Made by a program: the position numbers and the translations under genes. 64,000 bases of DNA, taken from positions 6,216,075 to 6,280,074 of the forward strand of contig OZ004587.1 in the NCBI GenBank assembly GCA_963924555.1, read 5' to 3'. This document shows positions 22,094 through 35,700 of this stretch, piece by piece. The notes below the pieces were generated by a model, which did not search any database, was not told the DNA's origin, and worked only from the letters and a program-made list of their open reading frames with translations. Source of the DNA: Crambe crambe. Its lineage: Eukaryota; Porifera; Demospongiae; Poecilosclerida; Crambeidae. Position 1 is the stretch's first letter; each line of letters starts with the position of its first letter.

Positions 22094-25000
22094 ATGGCCC
22101 ACACTACAATAGTAGTGTTTTGTCTACTTGCCATTACAGGTAATTCATGCATTAATTACTACAAACTCTATAGTTGATGTTCAGTATAACCTCATACCCA
22201 GCTGGCTTGCTTTTTTGTGGAGCATGGTGTATAAGTATGAGGTTAAGGTTCAGTATGGTCAGCTTTATGGATTTGTAGCATACACATTATTATTAATGCC
22301 CATTGATTTTAAAGCAGCTTTATTATTCGTGACTATCTAAAATTGTTGCTCATAAAGCAATTCATTTAGCTAGCAGCAAAAGGTTCAATTAGCTGATAAT
22401 GATTCTTCTCCAGTTGTTATTCCATAAGCAATAGCTCATAATTGCAAGATCTGCGTATTAGTAATTATTCAATCTTGATTTATGCAGTAATTGTGAAGTC
22501 CCAGGATCCTATTGGTAAGCAATGACAAGATGATGCTAGAACTTAATACTTAGAGTGCAAAGTATAATAGCTACATATGCAATCCCATTAGTCAACCTGT
22601 AGAAGCTAACTAATACCTATAACAATGAGCCTAGTCCCAAATGTTGGTCCTAATTATAAGCTCTAATTAAGATCTGTTACAAAATTGCAGAATATATAGT
22701 TCAAAAAATACTTGTATGCAGTGTACGTAGCATTGTTCTAGCTAGTTTTTTTTTGTTGTCATTGTTGTTTTGTTTTTGTTATAGTCACTTTTGATAAGCA
22801 TTTTATATTAGTAAGTGATAAAAAATGTGTTTTGAAAGGGTTACTGTCGGCAATGATTGAGATGCAGTTCCATTGCTACACTGTCACCGATAGTCTCTGT
22901 ATCAGGTACTCACAAGATCTTACTTCTCCTTTGTTTGTTTTTGCACAGTATTTGGATTTAATCAAACAGAGTTCATGGGACAGGAACGAGGAGAGAGGTA
23001 TACTGTTGAGGTTGGCTTCTTACGAGGCAGACCTAGTGGACTAGTCATCGCAACACTTACACTGTATTTCGGAACTGCAGGTAATTTTATTCATAATTTC
23101 TATGTGCTCATGAGCCTAACAGTTTTCTGAGAAAGAACATAACTCATTACTATTGTATATAGCTGTAACTATGGCTTGTAATAAATTGTTTTTTTTAAAT
23201 TTTATATATATTACACAGGGAGAGGTGATGTACAATTAGGTACCACATTTATAAGGATTTTTCCAAGCGATCAAAATCCAAGACAACTGGTTAGATTTTC
23301 ATTACTTGTTGATTCAACTGCTCAAGAACTGGATGAGACATTCAACATCACTTTCACAATAACTACCTCTGATTTTGGAAGCATTAGCCCACCACCGATA
23401 ATCAGGAACACACTCCAGGGAACAATAGTGGATCGTAATGGTACGTATCCCACTTAGTCAATGAGCATACTGCAGTATGTACGTAGGAGGAAGGAGGGAT
23501 TGCTGTAGCACAAAATTGTAATAAAATGGAGGAACCTGACATAGCAGGTCACCTTAGTCCAAAAAAGTCACAAGGAAAGATTAAACTTCATAATTATTAG
23601 AGGTCGCTGCATAAAGGGCCACCTCTATGATTATATCTGCCAGTCATAAGGATGAAGGTTCCATTGTATTCTACAAAATATGCATAGTTATTCTGTTGTC
23701 CTGTTCAGCAAGCAAAGATTGTTAGCTATAGACATAGGGAATATCTGTTCCATAGCCATCACCAATAGCTAAACAATCAATACCTCTTGGAATAAAGTGG
23801 AATGGGACATACTGTATGTCCCATCCTTGAAGACTGCTATGGCTTTGCTGTCCTCTACATATAAACACACTCAAATTTGGACACACAGAACACTGTTTGG
23901 CAACAAAATATCATACAATCTACTGAGATTGGCCTTGAATCCTCTGAATGATTAGTTGGGGTTTATCCCCACTCATGCGTATGAGTCATGAGTCAGTGAG
24001 AATCAGCTCACTTGCTTTGCAGTTACTGAATCATATTTGGCTCTCCCAAACAGCACTCACTAGCTATAGCTATGCTTTTACAATTGACTAGTCTGTTGAG
24101 TCACAAGTTTGTTATTACTGTTTTTTTAGGCCATCGCATACAAAATATGAATCAGGTGAAAATATTAAGACCAAGGCAAATCTGATGATAACCTTGATAT
24201 AATTATATAATTATGTGTGTAGAGCAGTAACAATATTTTTCTGCTTAATATATTAATTATAGTGGTTGGATTTCAACTGACTAATGATGATTATTTGATA
24301 AATGAACGTGACCTAATTATGCCAGTCCTGGTGGCAAAAGATCCAAGTCAGAGGCTTGTAAATCCAGTCTTATTAAGAGTAACTCCATTAACAGTTGCTG
24401 CAGCAGTGCGAAGGGGCATTGTTGAAGATACAATTGTTCCTAATAATGACATATCTCCAAACAGAGCACGTAAGAGTTATTACACATTATGTTTAATTAT
24501 TAACTTTTGAATATTTTAGAGGAAGCAGACTTTGATGGCACTCCACTTGAAATAGTATTCCCTGCTGATGAAGGTTTACCTTCACCAATATTTAATGTGA
24601 GAGCAGATATTCCTGTAGTTGATGACAACATTGACGAGGCACATGAACAACAATTCATTGCTTTTCTGGAGGTTATCAATACCACCAACCCCAATCTTTT
24701 TCTTGTGCGCAATACCACCATCTGCAGGATAAATGATGATGAATGTAAGACTTTATGCAATTGCAATAGACTCAATTCTATCACAGACACAACATTGCCA
24801 TGTAGGAAATTTATATTTCATAGCTAATAGAATGGTTCTAGCAGTATGATGATTACAGTTGCTAGCTCACCACTTGGAATTATTATGCTCACTGATCATG
24901 CCCTCATATGTACACACAGCTTCATATTATAAATCATGTACATATGCATATGAATATATATTCTTATCAGCTCTTCAGATTGGGTTTGTGAACCAATCAT

Positions 25001-28000
25001 ACAACTTCACAGAGCCTAGACGCAGACAACTGATTACAGATGTGATAATAGTGAAAGAAAACAATGTTATAACTGAACAAACATATTCAGTGGTTATTAC
25101 TGCTTCCACTCCTGCTAATCCTCTTTTGAATGCTGCTACACCAGAACCTATTGGTGGTGGAATTCATGATTACAGTCTTGGACAACCTGGACAAACTTTT
25201 GGGCAAAGTGATATTGACCCAGATGAACAGAGTATAATATTTCCTTTTATTCTGAATGATGATCAGTCTCCAGAAGGAGTAGAATCCTTTCAACTAACTA
25301 TAACACCTACTGTAGGATTTCCTACCTATAGATCTCCAACTACCCTCTTCACTACCACTTTAATTAATATTATAGATGATGATGGTAAGTTCAAAGCAAT
25401 GATTATCATGATCCTTTCCATTTAATTCTGTTATTCATAGTTACTGTTATTGGATTTGAGCTATCAGAATACTTTGTTAGTGAGACTGAGGCCTCTGTGG
25501 AAATATGTGTTAATGTGACCAACCCACCAGCAACTGATGACTTTATTTTCACAGAATATCAGACAAGGACAGGAACAGCAAGTATAATAATACCAGCCAT
25601 CCCTACTATATTTCATTTATGATTAATAGGTGGTGATGATTTCACACAAGTTGGACCATTTACTGGGTTTAATAGTTTTCCTGCTAACTCACCCAAACGG
25701 AAGGATTGCTTCAGAATAAATATCATTAATGATGGCATCAGTGAACCTGATGAATCATTTGCTGTTATCCTGCGGCAGGACCCATTTTCTCCTATTAATC
25801 CCAGAATACTGATTCAGCCCAATACCACAACAGTCACCATTTTGAATGGAAGCAGTAAGTACATTATTTAATTTATAGTAGTATAGCTTGCCATGTCCTT
25901 ACTATTTGCCAGGGACTGTTCCTACAACTGTATCTACTACACCTGTGACTTCTCTACCAGAGACTACTGGACCAGTGACTTCTCTACCAGAGACTACTAG
26001 ACCAGTGACTTCTGAAATGATAGGTATAATAGCAAATTTTCCATTCATACACACTCTAATTGGTAAATATTCTATTCTTGCAGTATTTGGATTCAATCAA
26101 ACAGAGTTCAGGGGACTGGAACGAGGAGAGAGTTATGCTGTTGAACTTGGCTTCTTATCAGGCAGATCTACTGGAGTAGTTAGTGTTTTTGTTATGCTGA
26201 ATTTTGGGACTGCAGGTATTTTAGTATTTTTCATACGAGCCTCACTATACAGTTTTGTTTGGAAAGATAATCCATGTATGTATATCAGCATAAGCATAGC
26301 TAACTACCATAAATCAGGAATGCAGTTATTTTTTTGTTAATTTTACTTTTACAATCTTTCATTCATAGTTGACTATAAAATATAGCTAATTTACCTACCC
26401 ATAATACAGGTTTTAATTCAGGTTTGTTGTTGTTGTTGTTGTTATTGTTGTTGTTATTATTATTATTACAGGCAGAGGTGATATACAATTATTAAATACC
26501 TCTTTTATAAGGATTTTTCCAAGTGATCTTCCAACACAACTGGTTACATTTGTTTTACTTGTTGATTCAACTTCTCAAGAACTGGAGGAGACATTCAACA
26601 TCACCTTCACTATAACTACCTCTAATTTTGGAAGCATTAGCCCCCCACCGATAATCAGAAACACACTCCAGGGAACGATTGTTGATCGTAGTGGTATGTG
26701 CAGAAGCCTGCAAGTTAGTTATCATAATGGTAATTAAGGCAGTGTGAGTTAAAGAATAAAGGCAAGAAAATCTCATGTATTATAACCTCACTACTGTCAC
26801 TATAGCTTCCAAATTACACTGACACCGAACAAGCAAGCAAATAAAGTACCAACATATTAATTTGTGTTTCAACTTACTAAGATATAGCTATATTGTTTGG
26901 TCATGTAAGTGGTGATTCCAACAGGCAGCTGCATAGATATAGATAATATTGTATGTAGTACTATTTATTACCCCGCGTGCGCATGCGCAGCAAGGGGTCG
27001 TGGCGTCAGATATATATATGCCAAAAAATTTTTAAAAACCACATAAATTATCACTTTTTATGCTCTATTGTGATGGTAGAAGACTTACCTTTCAAATAAT
27101 TATAGCTCCATAACAGTAGTCTAACTTGACAAACCGCCTTCATTGCCAAACAGAAATCATAAGTTCTAACAAGTTGTATGCAGCATGCAAAATTCACACA
27201 GGGTTATGAGTATAATGCTTACCACAAGCACTTAGAAGCCAAGTGCCTACAATCCACTTAGTGTCTCTATGACAAAATGCAGTAAACTCTAGCTGTGTGT
27301 TGCTAAGTGTTGTGGGCATGTTTCATTTATGGGGGCCAAAGATCAAACGAATATATGTGCATGGTATTAAATGTGACATTTATCGAAATCTCAATTTGCA
27401 TGAATAGGGATAGCTAAGCTTGCTTCACTGGCAGATTACATTTCTATGTACAATATATAGCAGAATAGTTAATACATTAGTCTTGTCATTTTAATTGTAC
27501 AGAGGCTGGATTCCATATATCGAATGATGATTATTTGATAAATGAACGTGACTTGATTATGCCAGTCATGGTAGCAAAAATTCCAGATATGAGGCTTGCA
27601 AATCCCGTCTTATTAAGAGTAACTCCATTGACAGTTGATGCAGCAGTGCGAAGGGGTATTGTTGAAGATACAATTGTTCCTAATAATGACATATCTCCAA
27701 ACAGAGCACGTAAGAGTTATTATAAATTTCATAATTTTAATTATTATATAATATTATTTTAGAGGAAGCAGACTTTGATGACACTCCACTTGAGATAGTA
27801 TTCCCTGCTGATGAAGGTTTACCTTCACCGATATTTAATGTGAGAGCAGATATTCCTGTAGTGAATGACAACATTGACGAGGCACATGAACAACAATTCA
27901 TTGCTTTTCTGGAGGTTATCAATGCCACCAACCCCAATCTTTCTCTTGTGCGCAATACCACCATCTGCAGGATAAATGATGATGATTGTAAGACTTTGTG

Positions 28001-31000
28001 TAACAATTGCTAGACTCAATTCTCATGTGAAACTATAGAATAGATACATGTCTACAAAATTTTATTTTTCATAGCTAAAATTAATGGTTCTAGCAGCCTG
28101 ATGATTCCAGGTACAAGCTCACATACCACTTGGAATCACAGATTATATTATATTCATATTAGCTCTTCAGATTGGATTTCTGCAGGAATCATACAACTTC
28201 ACAGAGCTTGAAGGCAGAAGGTTGATTACTGATGTGGTAATACTAAAAGAAAACAATGTTGTGACTGAACAAACGTATTCAGTGGTTATTTCTACTTCCA
28301 CTCCTACCGATTCTACTTTGAATGCTGCTACACCAGAACCTATTGGTGGTGGAATTCATGATTACAGTCTTGGACTAGCTGGACAAACTTTTGGAGTCAA
28401 AGATATTGACTCAGATGTACAGAGTATAAGATTTAGTTTTTTTCTGAATGGTGATCAGTCTCTAGAAAGAGTAGAATCCTTTCAAGCTACTATAACACCC
28501 TCTGAAGGATTTCCTACCTATAGATCTCCAACTACTCTCTTCACTACAACTTTAATTAATATTATAGATGATGATGGTAAGTTCAAAGCGATAATTTTCA
28601 TGATCCTTTCCATTTAATTTTATTATTTATAGTTGCTGTCGTTGGATTTGAGCAGCCAGAATACTTTGTTAATGAGACTCAGGGTTCTGTGGAAATTTGT
28701 GTCAACGTGACCAACCCACCAGCAACTGAGGACCTTATTATCACCATTTTCACAGAATATCAGACAAGGACAGGAACAGCAAGTAGCTAGTACTTATAGT
28801 GGCATGATTAATTTTATGAAAGTTATTGATTATGAAATTATAATAGGTGGAGCTGATTTCAAACAGGTTGGACCATTTACTGGTTTAAATCGATTTCCTG
28901 CCAACACACCAATTCGCAAAAACTGCTTCAACATTGCTATTACTAATGATGACATCTTGGAAATTGATGAATTATTCACTCTTGTCTTGAGGCAGGATCC
29001 ACTTTCTCCCCCAAGTTCTAGTGTACTGATTCAACCCAATACCACTATAGTCACTATCTCAGATGGAGCTATTGGTACTGTGATTCCATTATAGCTACTC
29101 GTTACAAAATTCATTCCAGTGTATTTAATTTCTGATGCAGAGACTGTTATTGGATTTATTAATCCACCATATGTTGCTAATGAAAGGGATGGAGTGACTT
29201 TTCTCAGATTAGGAGTAATAACTGGGAATTTGCAAAGAGAAATATCTGTAGAACTGTCTCTTTCCAATGGATCAGCTATTCGTAAGTCTGCCAGGAAAAA
29301 AAGGGTCAAATTTGAGTGAAAGGGAGAATATAGGGAGGAGTTTATGCATCTTATCTAACTGCCACCATGGTACAAAATTCATTCCATTAGCAAATAATAC
29401 AAATTATTTTTATGCTAATATTAATTGATGGTGTGAATATTAGCATGAAAATAATAGACCAATAATTATGCTGATTAACCACTAATTATACAGTTGGCAG
29501 TGATTTCATCTATCCTGGACCTCAAAGATTTACTTTGAATGGTGCTAATAGTTTTATAACTATCAATATCACACTTATTAATGATAATATAATCGAACTG
29601 TCTGAGACATTTCAATCAAATCTGAGATTCCTTGGTCCACCACCTGAAAATGTGGCCATTCATCCTGCAACTGCACAAACTACAATATTGGATGATGATA
29701 GTAAGTCACTATCACTGGGTGTCATTTTCATGTTTTAGCTCTGCGAAACCATTACCCATTTTGCATATCAAAACCATGAAATACACTTACCCTGCGAAAA
29801 TTTACCACTATAATTATATTATTATTGGGGTGAGCGAAGTGAGCCCCACACTATAGGGAGTCGAATGAGAGGGCACTATTATATCATATGTTCTTCTGGT
29901 TCTGTCCTTTGCAATTATGGCTTACTGAGCATGCGCACTCATCCCACAATGTTTTGCATTTCCCAAGTAGTGTTATTATTATGTTAGTTCAAATAATAGG
30001 CTCATTCCTTACACATGATTATTACCTATACTGCCATCAGGGAAGTTGTAAACACAAAATCACTTGTTTATTTTACCAACATCTGTCTATTATGGTATGC
30101 TAAATTACAGGTATTTGTCTCAGAACTCTCTACACAGCTACTCTTTCCAGTGGAGATACTTTACTGAGTCCTTGTCCTAACAAGAGCCTTAGTAATAATA
30201 TCAGTGCCTCAATATGTCCATGCCTTCAAGGATACTTTAGGAATGCTGCTGAAGGTCCAGAAGTTGCCTGTACCAGTATGTTACAATCTTAATGTGCATG
30301 ACTACTACTGTGAATGTAATTATGTTAAACATTGTGTAGGACCCCCAAGTGCTTGTAGGGATCTGCAAGTATTTGAACCCAGGACAAGAGCAAATTCAAT
30401 CACTATTAGATGGATGCGTCCATTGATAACAGGCAGGGATGACTATTTCTACAATATACACTTCAGCAGCAATGGGACATTTGTACAGCACAACCGAAGT
30501 CCCCTGATAAAGAGCGGCAATTTTGTGGAGTACACTCTCTCAGGTTTGAGGGTACTCACAGATTTCACTATTCGTGTGTCGGTGCATAATGGAGTCAGTG
30601 ATCAGGACCCTAGTGGTGAAGAACAGAGGAGATGTGAAGTCAATGGGACCACAGGAGATATAAGTACGGTATAAATTAGGCAAAACGAGAGCCTGGAGAA
30701 GCAAAACAGGGGTACCTATTATTTTTCAGAAGCAGTATAGATTTGATTGATATAGTGCATGGAACAATGTCCTTTGTAGAGAGATTTGTCCATTTTAAGA
30801 GGTTATTTTGAATAGAGTGTACACAGACAGTATAATTATATAGCTAGCTGTCCTTTGTTGAAAGGTTTTCCTCTTTCACTGGCTATAATAGCTACTTCAT
30901 ACTGGGATCAGGCCTCCAGACATTGTCAAATGTCCAAGCAATATCTGACTCTGTGCAGGACCAGCTGTTGATTATATATAACACTATGAGATTTCCCTTG

Positions 31001-31694
31001 TATTTCCAAGAGAAACTTGAAAGAAACACAGTAGATATAATTGTAGTATACCAATTAAGGGAACGGCATATTTCATGACATTTTAAATAGGAAACAAGGA
31101 AACATGCCGTGCCCTTGTGTATCCTATGAATTTTTCCTTATCAATTTTCCTTCAGGTTTCAGGCTAGGATATCTCATAGTGTAACTATGCCATACAACCT
31201 TACCCTGACTTCTTGCTATAGCTATACGTAATTAGTATTACGTAGCTCTGCTAAGCATTAGCTACGTCTGTACGTAGCTACAGTACATGCATTAGCTACG
31301 TCTGTAGCTACTGTACATGTTGCTCATAACAACATGAAAAACCTTTTATTCTTTTAGATCCTCAAGCTCCTCATTCTGTCATGTCCCTGTGTATTGTGGT
31401 TTTGTGGAAAGTCCCTCGGAGAGCTTATGGGGTCATCACAGGCTACGATGTTCATATTCTTATCCCAGACACCCCTCAGAGCATCACAGTACATCATGAC
31501 AGAAGTGAATTCAATCATGTGGTATCTGACAGGGAGCGTGCTTTGGGACCACTGGAGAATATCCAAGTTCAGGTAGCTAGCTAGCCATGATAATCAGATT
31601 GGTTAAACGAACTAGTTTTTCTTTCTTGTAGGTTCGTGCTGTAACCAGATCTGCCAATGGCACTTGGAGTGAACTTATAAAGTTGTGTGCTTGA
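22094..31694 (+). CDS. Gene 2: secreted Calx-beta / Cys-rich / FN3 protein, complete, about 1480 aa
   Basis: Exons: 22094-22139, 22488-22514, 22949-23080, 23219-23440, 24263-24469, 24520-24744, 24971-25384, 25441-25581, 25630-25854, 25913-26023, 26084-26215, 26472-26693, 27503-27709, 27763-27987, 28163-28576, 28633-28782, 28847-29074, 29141-29281, 29494-29700, 30111-30275, 30340-30663, 31358-31572, 31632-31694. Start chosen at the ATG giving signal peptide MAHTTIVVFCLLAITG. Modules are A-B-C-D, a 37-residue Thr/Pro linker holding a duplicated 10-residue unit (TSLPETTGPV and TSLPETTRPV), then A-B-C-D-E, a Cys-rich region, FN3 and FN3. It is the longest copy and the only one with a D module in the first set. 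Exon lengths preserve frame throughout and no in-frame stop was found. Many N-x-S/T sequons (NQT, NFT, NAT) fit a secreted glycoprotein. No membrane segment or kinase follows; the protein ends in KLCA. Introns over 300 nt (22515-22948, 23441-24262, 26694-27502, 29701-30110, 30664-31357) hold no other gene. Confidence 0.85.
25948..26007 (+). repeat. Coding 30-bp duplication in the gene 2 Thr/Pro linker
   Basis: Two 30-bp units encode TSLPETTGPV and TSLPETTRPV and differ at one base. Such Thr/Pro-rich linkers are typical O-glycosylated spacers between extracellular domains. Genes 1, 3 and 4a have a shorter linker without this repeat. Confidence 0.85.
26418..26470 (+). repeat. (GTT)n/(ATT)n microsatellite next to a gene 2 acceptor
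   Basis: GTTGTT and ATTATT units lead directly into the acceptor TTACAG at 26466-26471 and replace the usual polypyrimidine tract. Confidence 0.7.
29824..29850. repeat. Short inverted repeat GGGGTGAGCGAAGTGAGCCCC
   Basis: Folds into a stem with a GAA loop and GA/AG mismatches, in the intron 29701-30110 of gene 2. Probably the tip of a dispersed element; the rest of the intron is unremarkable. Confidence 0.4.
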
Positions 31695-31766
31695 AATTTT
31701 ATTAGTTTCCTAACTGATAGCTAGCTAACAACTCATGCTAGTATAATAATACGTTTGCAGCTTGCT

Positions 31767-31851
31767 ACCCCTGCCCAGCCCCGGCCCCCAAATTAAAATT
31801 ATTATTTCGCGCGCATGTATAACCAAACGCAGTCCATCGTTCATTGGTGAG
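31767..31851 (+). promoter_or_regulatory. Putative promoter and untranslated first exon of gene 3
   Basis: Same arrangement as upstream of gene 2: a C-rich run, AAATTAAAATTATTATT, CGCGCGCATGTATAA, CGCAGTCCATCGTTCATTGG, then donor GTGAGTCAG at 31852. The matching acceptor is TATACAG ending at 32671, giving a UTR exon 32672-32734 joined to the ATG at 32735. Confidence 0.4.
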
Positions 31852-32734
31852 GTGAGTCAGTTAGCAGCTAAAGCAAAGCTTAGCTCAGCTGTGATGTTAG
31901 CTAGAACCAAGAGGCAATTGCTCTAGTCTTACATTGATACATCTATTATAGCTAGTCCTAGCAAGACCTAAAACTTGACACTCAAAGTGTGGAGCTTTAG
32001 CTAGCTACAATAGTTCAAGAAGGAGCATGTCATGGACAGAACAAGAATGTCCCTAAATATTAATCCTGAAATGAATTCTAGTTTGGGTATAATAATTTTA
32101 TGGCTAGCCAAGGACTTAAGGCATACACCAGGGCAATTATAGCTACACTCCTTACCTCTTAAAGGAGGTGATTTCTTTGCCATTTATATGTATGGAGTCC
32201 AAGGGTTCACCCCATTGAAACTGATCAGAGCGATGCTTAAATACTACAAAATATTCTTGCTGCTATTAAAATACATTGTTTAAGAAAAATGGGCCTCTCT
32301 AACACCCTTCGGAGAACCCTGAGTCCTATAATATTGAGATCAGAAGAAAAACACTGGTAGTCATTCTTCACTATGCAAGCATCTTTATAGCTTAAAAATA
32401 AAAGCTTATATTATAGCTATAATTATGAAATGGTAGTAACCACACCTTTGGATGAAGGGGTCTGACACAAGACGAAACAATATCTATGCAAAACTACTGT
32501 TTGGCTGCCATTTTCCTGTTTGTTGCAATAAATTGGTATATACGTAGCTACTCATTGTGTTCTGCAGTGACTGTGTAGTTTTCATGGTGCATGTAGCCCC
32601 TGTCTGCATGAAAAATGTAGCTATTTGGTAGCTATAGCTATTTATTAATATGTACTGATTTTGATATACAGCTTGGGAAATCAAACTATCATCTGGATTG
32701 TGCCAAAGGTCTATATAAGAGTTCAAGCACTAAT

Positions 32735-35700
32735 ATGGCTCACACTACAATAGTAGTGTTTTATCTACTTGCCATTACAGGTAATTCATGCATTAATTAC
32801 TACAAACTCTTTATAGTTGAGGTTCAGTATGACCTCGTACTCAGCTGGCCTGCTTTTTTGTGGGGCATGGTGTATAAGTATGAGGTTAAGGTTCAGTATG
32901 GTCAGCTTTATGGATTTGTAGCGTACACATTATTAATATCCATCGATTTTAGTTATTTAAAGCAGCTATAATTTGTGATGTTATCTAAATTGTTACTCAT
33001 AAAGCAATTCATTCGGCCAGCAGCAAAAGGTTAAATTAGCTGATATTGATCCATAAGCAATATAGCTCATAATTGCAAGATATATTATAATAGTAATTAT
33101 TCAATCTTGATTTGTGTAGTGACTGTGAAGTCCCAGGATCCTATTGGTAAGCAATGACAAGATGATGCTATAGAATGCAAAGTATAGCTACATATGCAAT
33201 CCCATAAGTCAATCTGTAGATGCTAACTATTTAAGGTGCAGTTCCCTCGCTGCACTATCGCTGATGTACTCACAAGATCTTGCTTCTCCTTTTTGTTTGT
33301 CTGTTTTTGCACAGTATTTGGATTCAATCAAACAGAGTTTAGGGGACTGGAACGAGGAGAGAAGTATGCTGTTGAGGTTGGCTTCTTACAAGGCAGACCT
33401 AGTGCACTAGTCATCGCAACACTTACACTGAATTTCGGAACTGCAGGTAATTTTATTCATAATTTCTGTGTTCATGAGCCTAACAGTTTAAATTCACTAT
33501 ACACTTTTGTACATGTATATAGCTGTAGCTACAGCTTGTAATATGTTAATTTATTACACAGGGAGAGGTGATGTACAATTAGGTACCACTTTTATAAGGA
33601 TTTTTTCAAGCGATCAAAATCCAAGACAACAGGCTACATTTTCATTATTTGTTGATTCAACTGCTCAAGAACTGGATGAGACATTCACCATCACTTTCAC
33701 TATAACTACCTCTAATTTTGGAAACATTAGCCCTCCACCAATAATCAGGAACACGCTCCAGGGAACAATAGTGGATCGTAATGGTATGTATCTCACTTAG
33801 TCAATGAGCATGTACAGTAAGTATGTAGGAGGAATTGAAATAAAGTGGAGGAACCAATAAACATCTTGCTGGAATAAAAATACCTCTTGGAATAAAGTGG
33901 AATGGGACATAGCTACTGTATGTCCTATTGAAGACTGCTATGGCTTTGCTGTCCTCTGCATAAGCACACTCAAATTTATATGTACGTAAATCCAACACAA
34001 TCTGCTGAGATTGGCCTTGAATCCTCTGATTAATTAGTTGGGGGTTAGCTATCCCCACTCATATATAAGTCATGAGTCAGTGAGAATCAGCTCACTTGCT
34101 TTGCTCAGTTACTGAATCATATTTGGCCCTCCAAGACAGCACTATACTTTTGCAATTGACTAGACTGTTTGTTTTTATTTTATTTTTTGTTGTTGTTTTT
34201 TTTCAAAGGCAATTGCATATTATTAAGAGCAAGGCAAATCTGATGATGTGTGTAGAGAAGTAGTAACATTATTTTTCTACTTAATAATATAGAAGTTGGA
34301 TTTCAACTGACTAATGATGATTATTTGATAAATGAACGTGACTTAATTATGCCAGTTCTGGTGGCCAGAGATCCAAGTCAGAGGCTTGCAAATCCAGTCA
34401 CATTAAGAGTAACTCCATTGACAGTTGCTGCAGCAGTGCGAAGGGGTATTGTTGAAGACACAATTGTTCCCAATAATGACATATCTCCAAACAGAGCACG
34501 TAAGAGTTATTGGACATTAATTGATTTATTATCTTTTGAGTATTTTAGAGGAAGCAGACTTTGATGGCACTCCACTTGAAATAGTATTCCCTGCTGATGA
34601 AGGTTTACCTTCACTGATATTTAATATGAAAGCAGATATTCCTGTAGTGAATGACAACATTGACGAGGCTCATGAACAACAATTCATTGCTTTTCTGGAG
34701 GTTATCAATGCCACCAAACCCAATCATTTTCTTGTGCGCAATACCACCATCTGCAGAATAAATGATGATGATTGTAAGACTTTGTGCAATTGCTATAGAC
34801 TCAATTTTCCTGTGAAACTGTGATAGACACAACATTGCCATGTAGGAAGATTTATATTTCATTGCTACGATATGATGATTCTATCAGCCTGATGATTTCA
34901 GCTGCTAGCTCATAACTTTGAATTATTATGCTCGCCCTCATATACTTACAGCCTCACAAATCATGCATGGATATAAATATACATATTCTTATTAGCCCTT
35001 CAGATTGGATTTGTGAACCAATCATACAACTTCAAAGAGCCTAGAGGTAGACGTGTCATTACAGATGTGGTAATACTGAAAGAAAACAATGTTGTAACTG
35101 AACAAACATATGGAATAGATATTACTCCTTCCACTCCTGCTAATCCTCATTTGAATGCTGCTACAATAGAACCTGTTGGTGGGGGAATTCATGATTACAG
35201 TCTTGGACAAGCTGGACAAACTTTTTCACTACTATGTTTTGAGCCTTATGAACAGAGTATAATATTTCCCTTTATTCTGAATGGTGATACATTTCCAGAA
35301 GGAGTAGAATCCTTTCAAGCAACTATTACACCTACTGTAGGATTTCCTACCTATGGATCTCCAACTACCCTCTTCACTACCACTTTAATTAATATTATAG
35401 ATGATGATGGTAAGTTCAAAATAATTTCCATGTAATTGTCAGCACGTTTTCAACCAATTGTAAGCCATTTCCTTACTATTTTCCCAGGGTCTGTCCCTAC
35501 AACTGTATTTACTACACCTGTGACTTCTCTACCGACTTCTGAAATGATAGGTATAATACGTAGCTAATTTTCCATGCATACACACTCTGTGGTATATGTA
35601 GCTACTTGGTAAATAAATACTAGGGCAATGTACAACATTTGAGTCACAGCGAACGAGCAAGCAAGTATTCCTATAGGGTTTTGTGCTGATAGCTGTGCTT

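Noticed and set aside
22094..31694. Assignment to the sponge aggregation factor genes
   Set aside because: Calx-beta modules fit, but I saw no recognisable Wreath or VWD region; the Eph-like Cys-rich/FN3 C-terminus differs.
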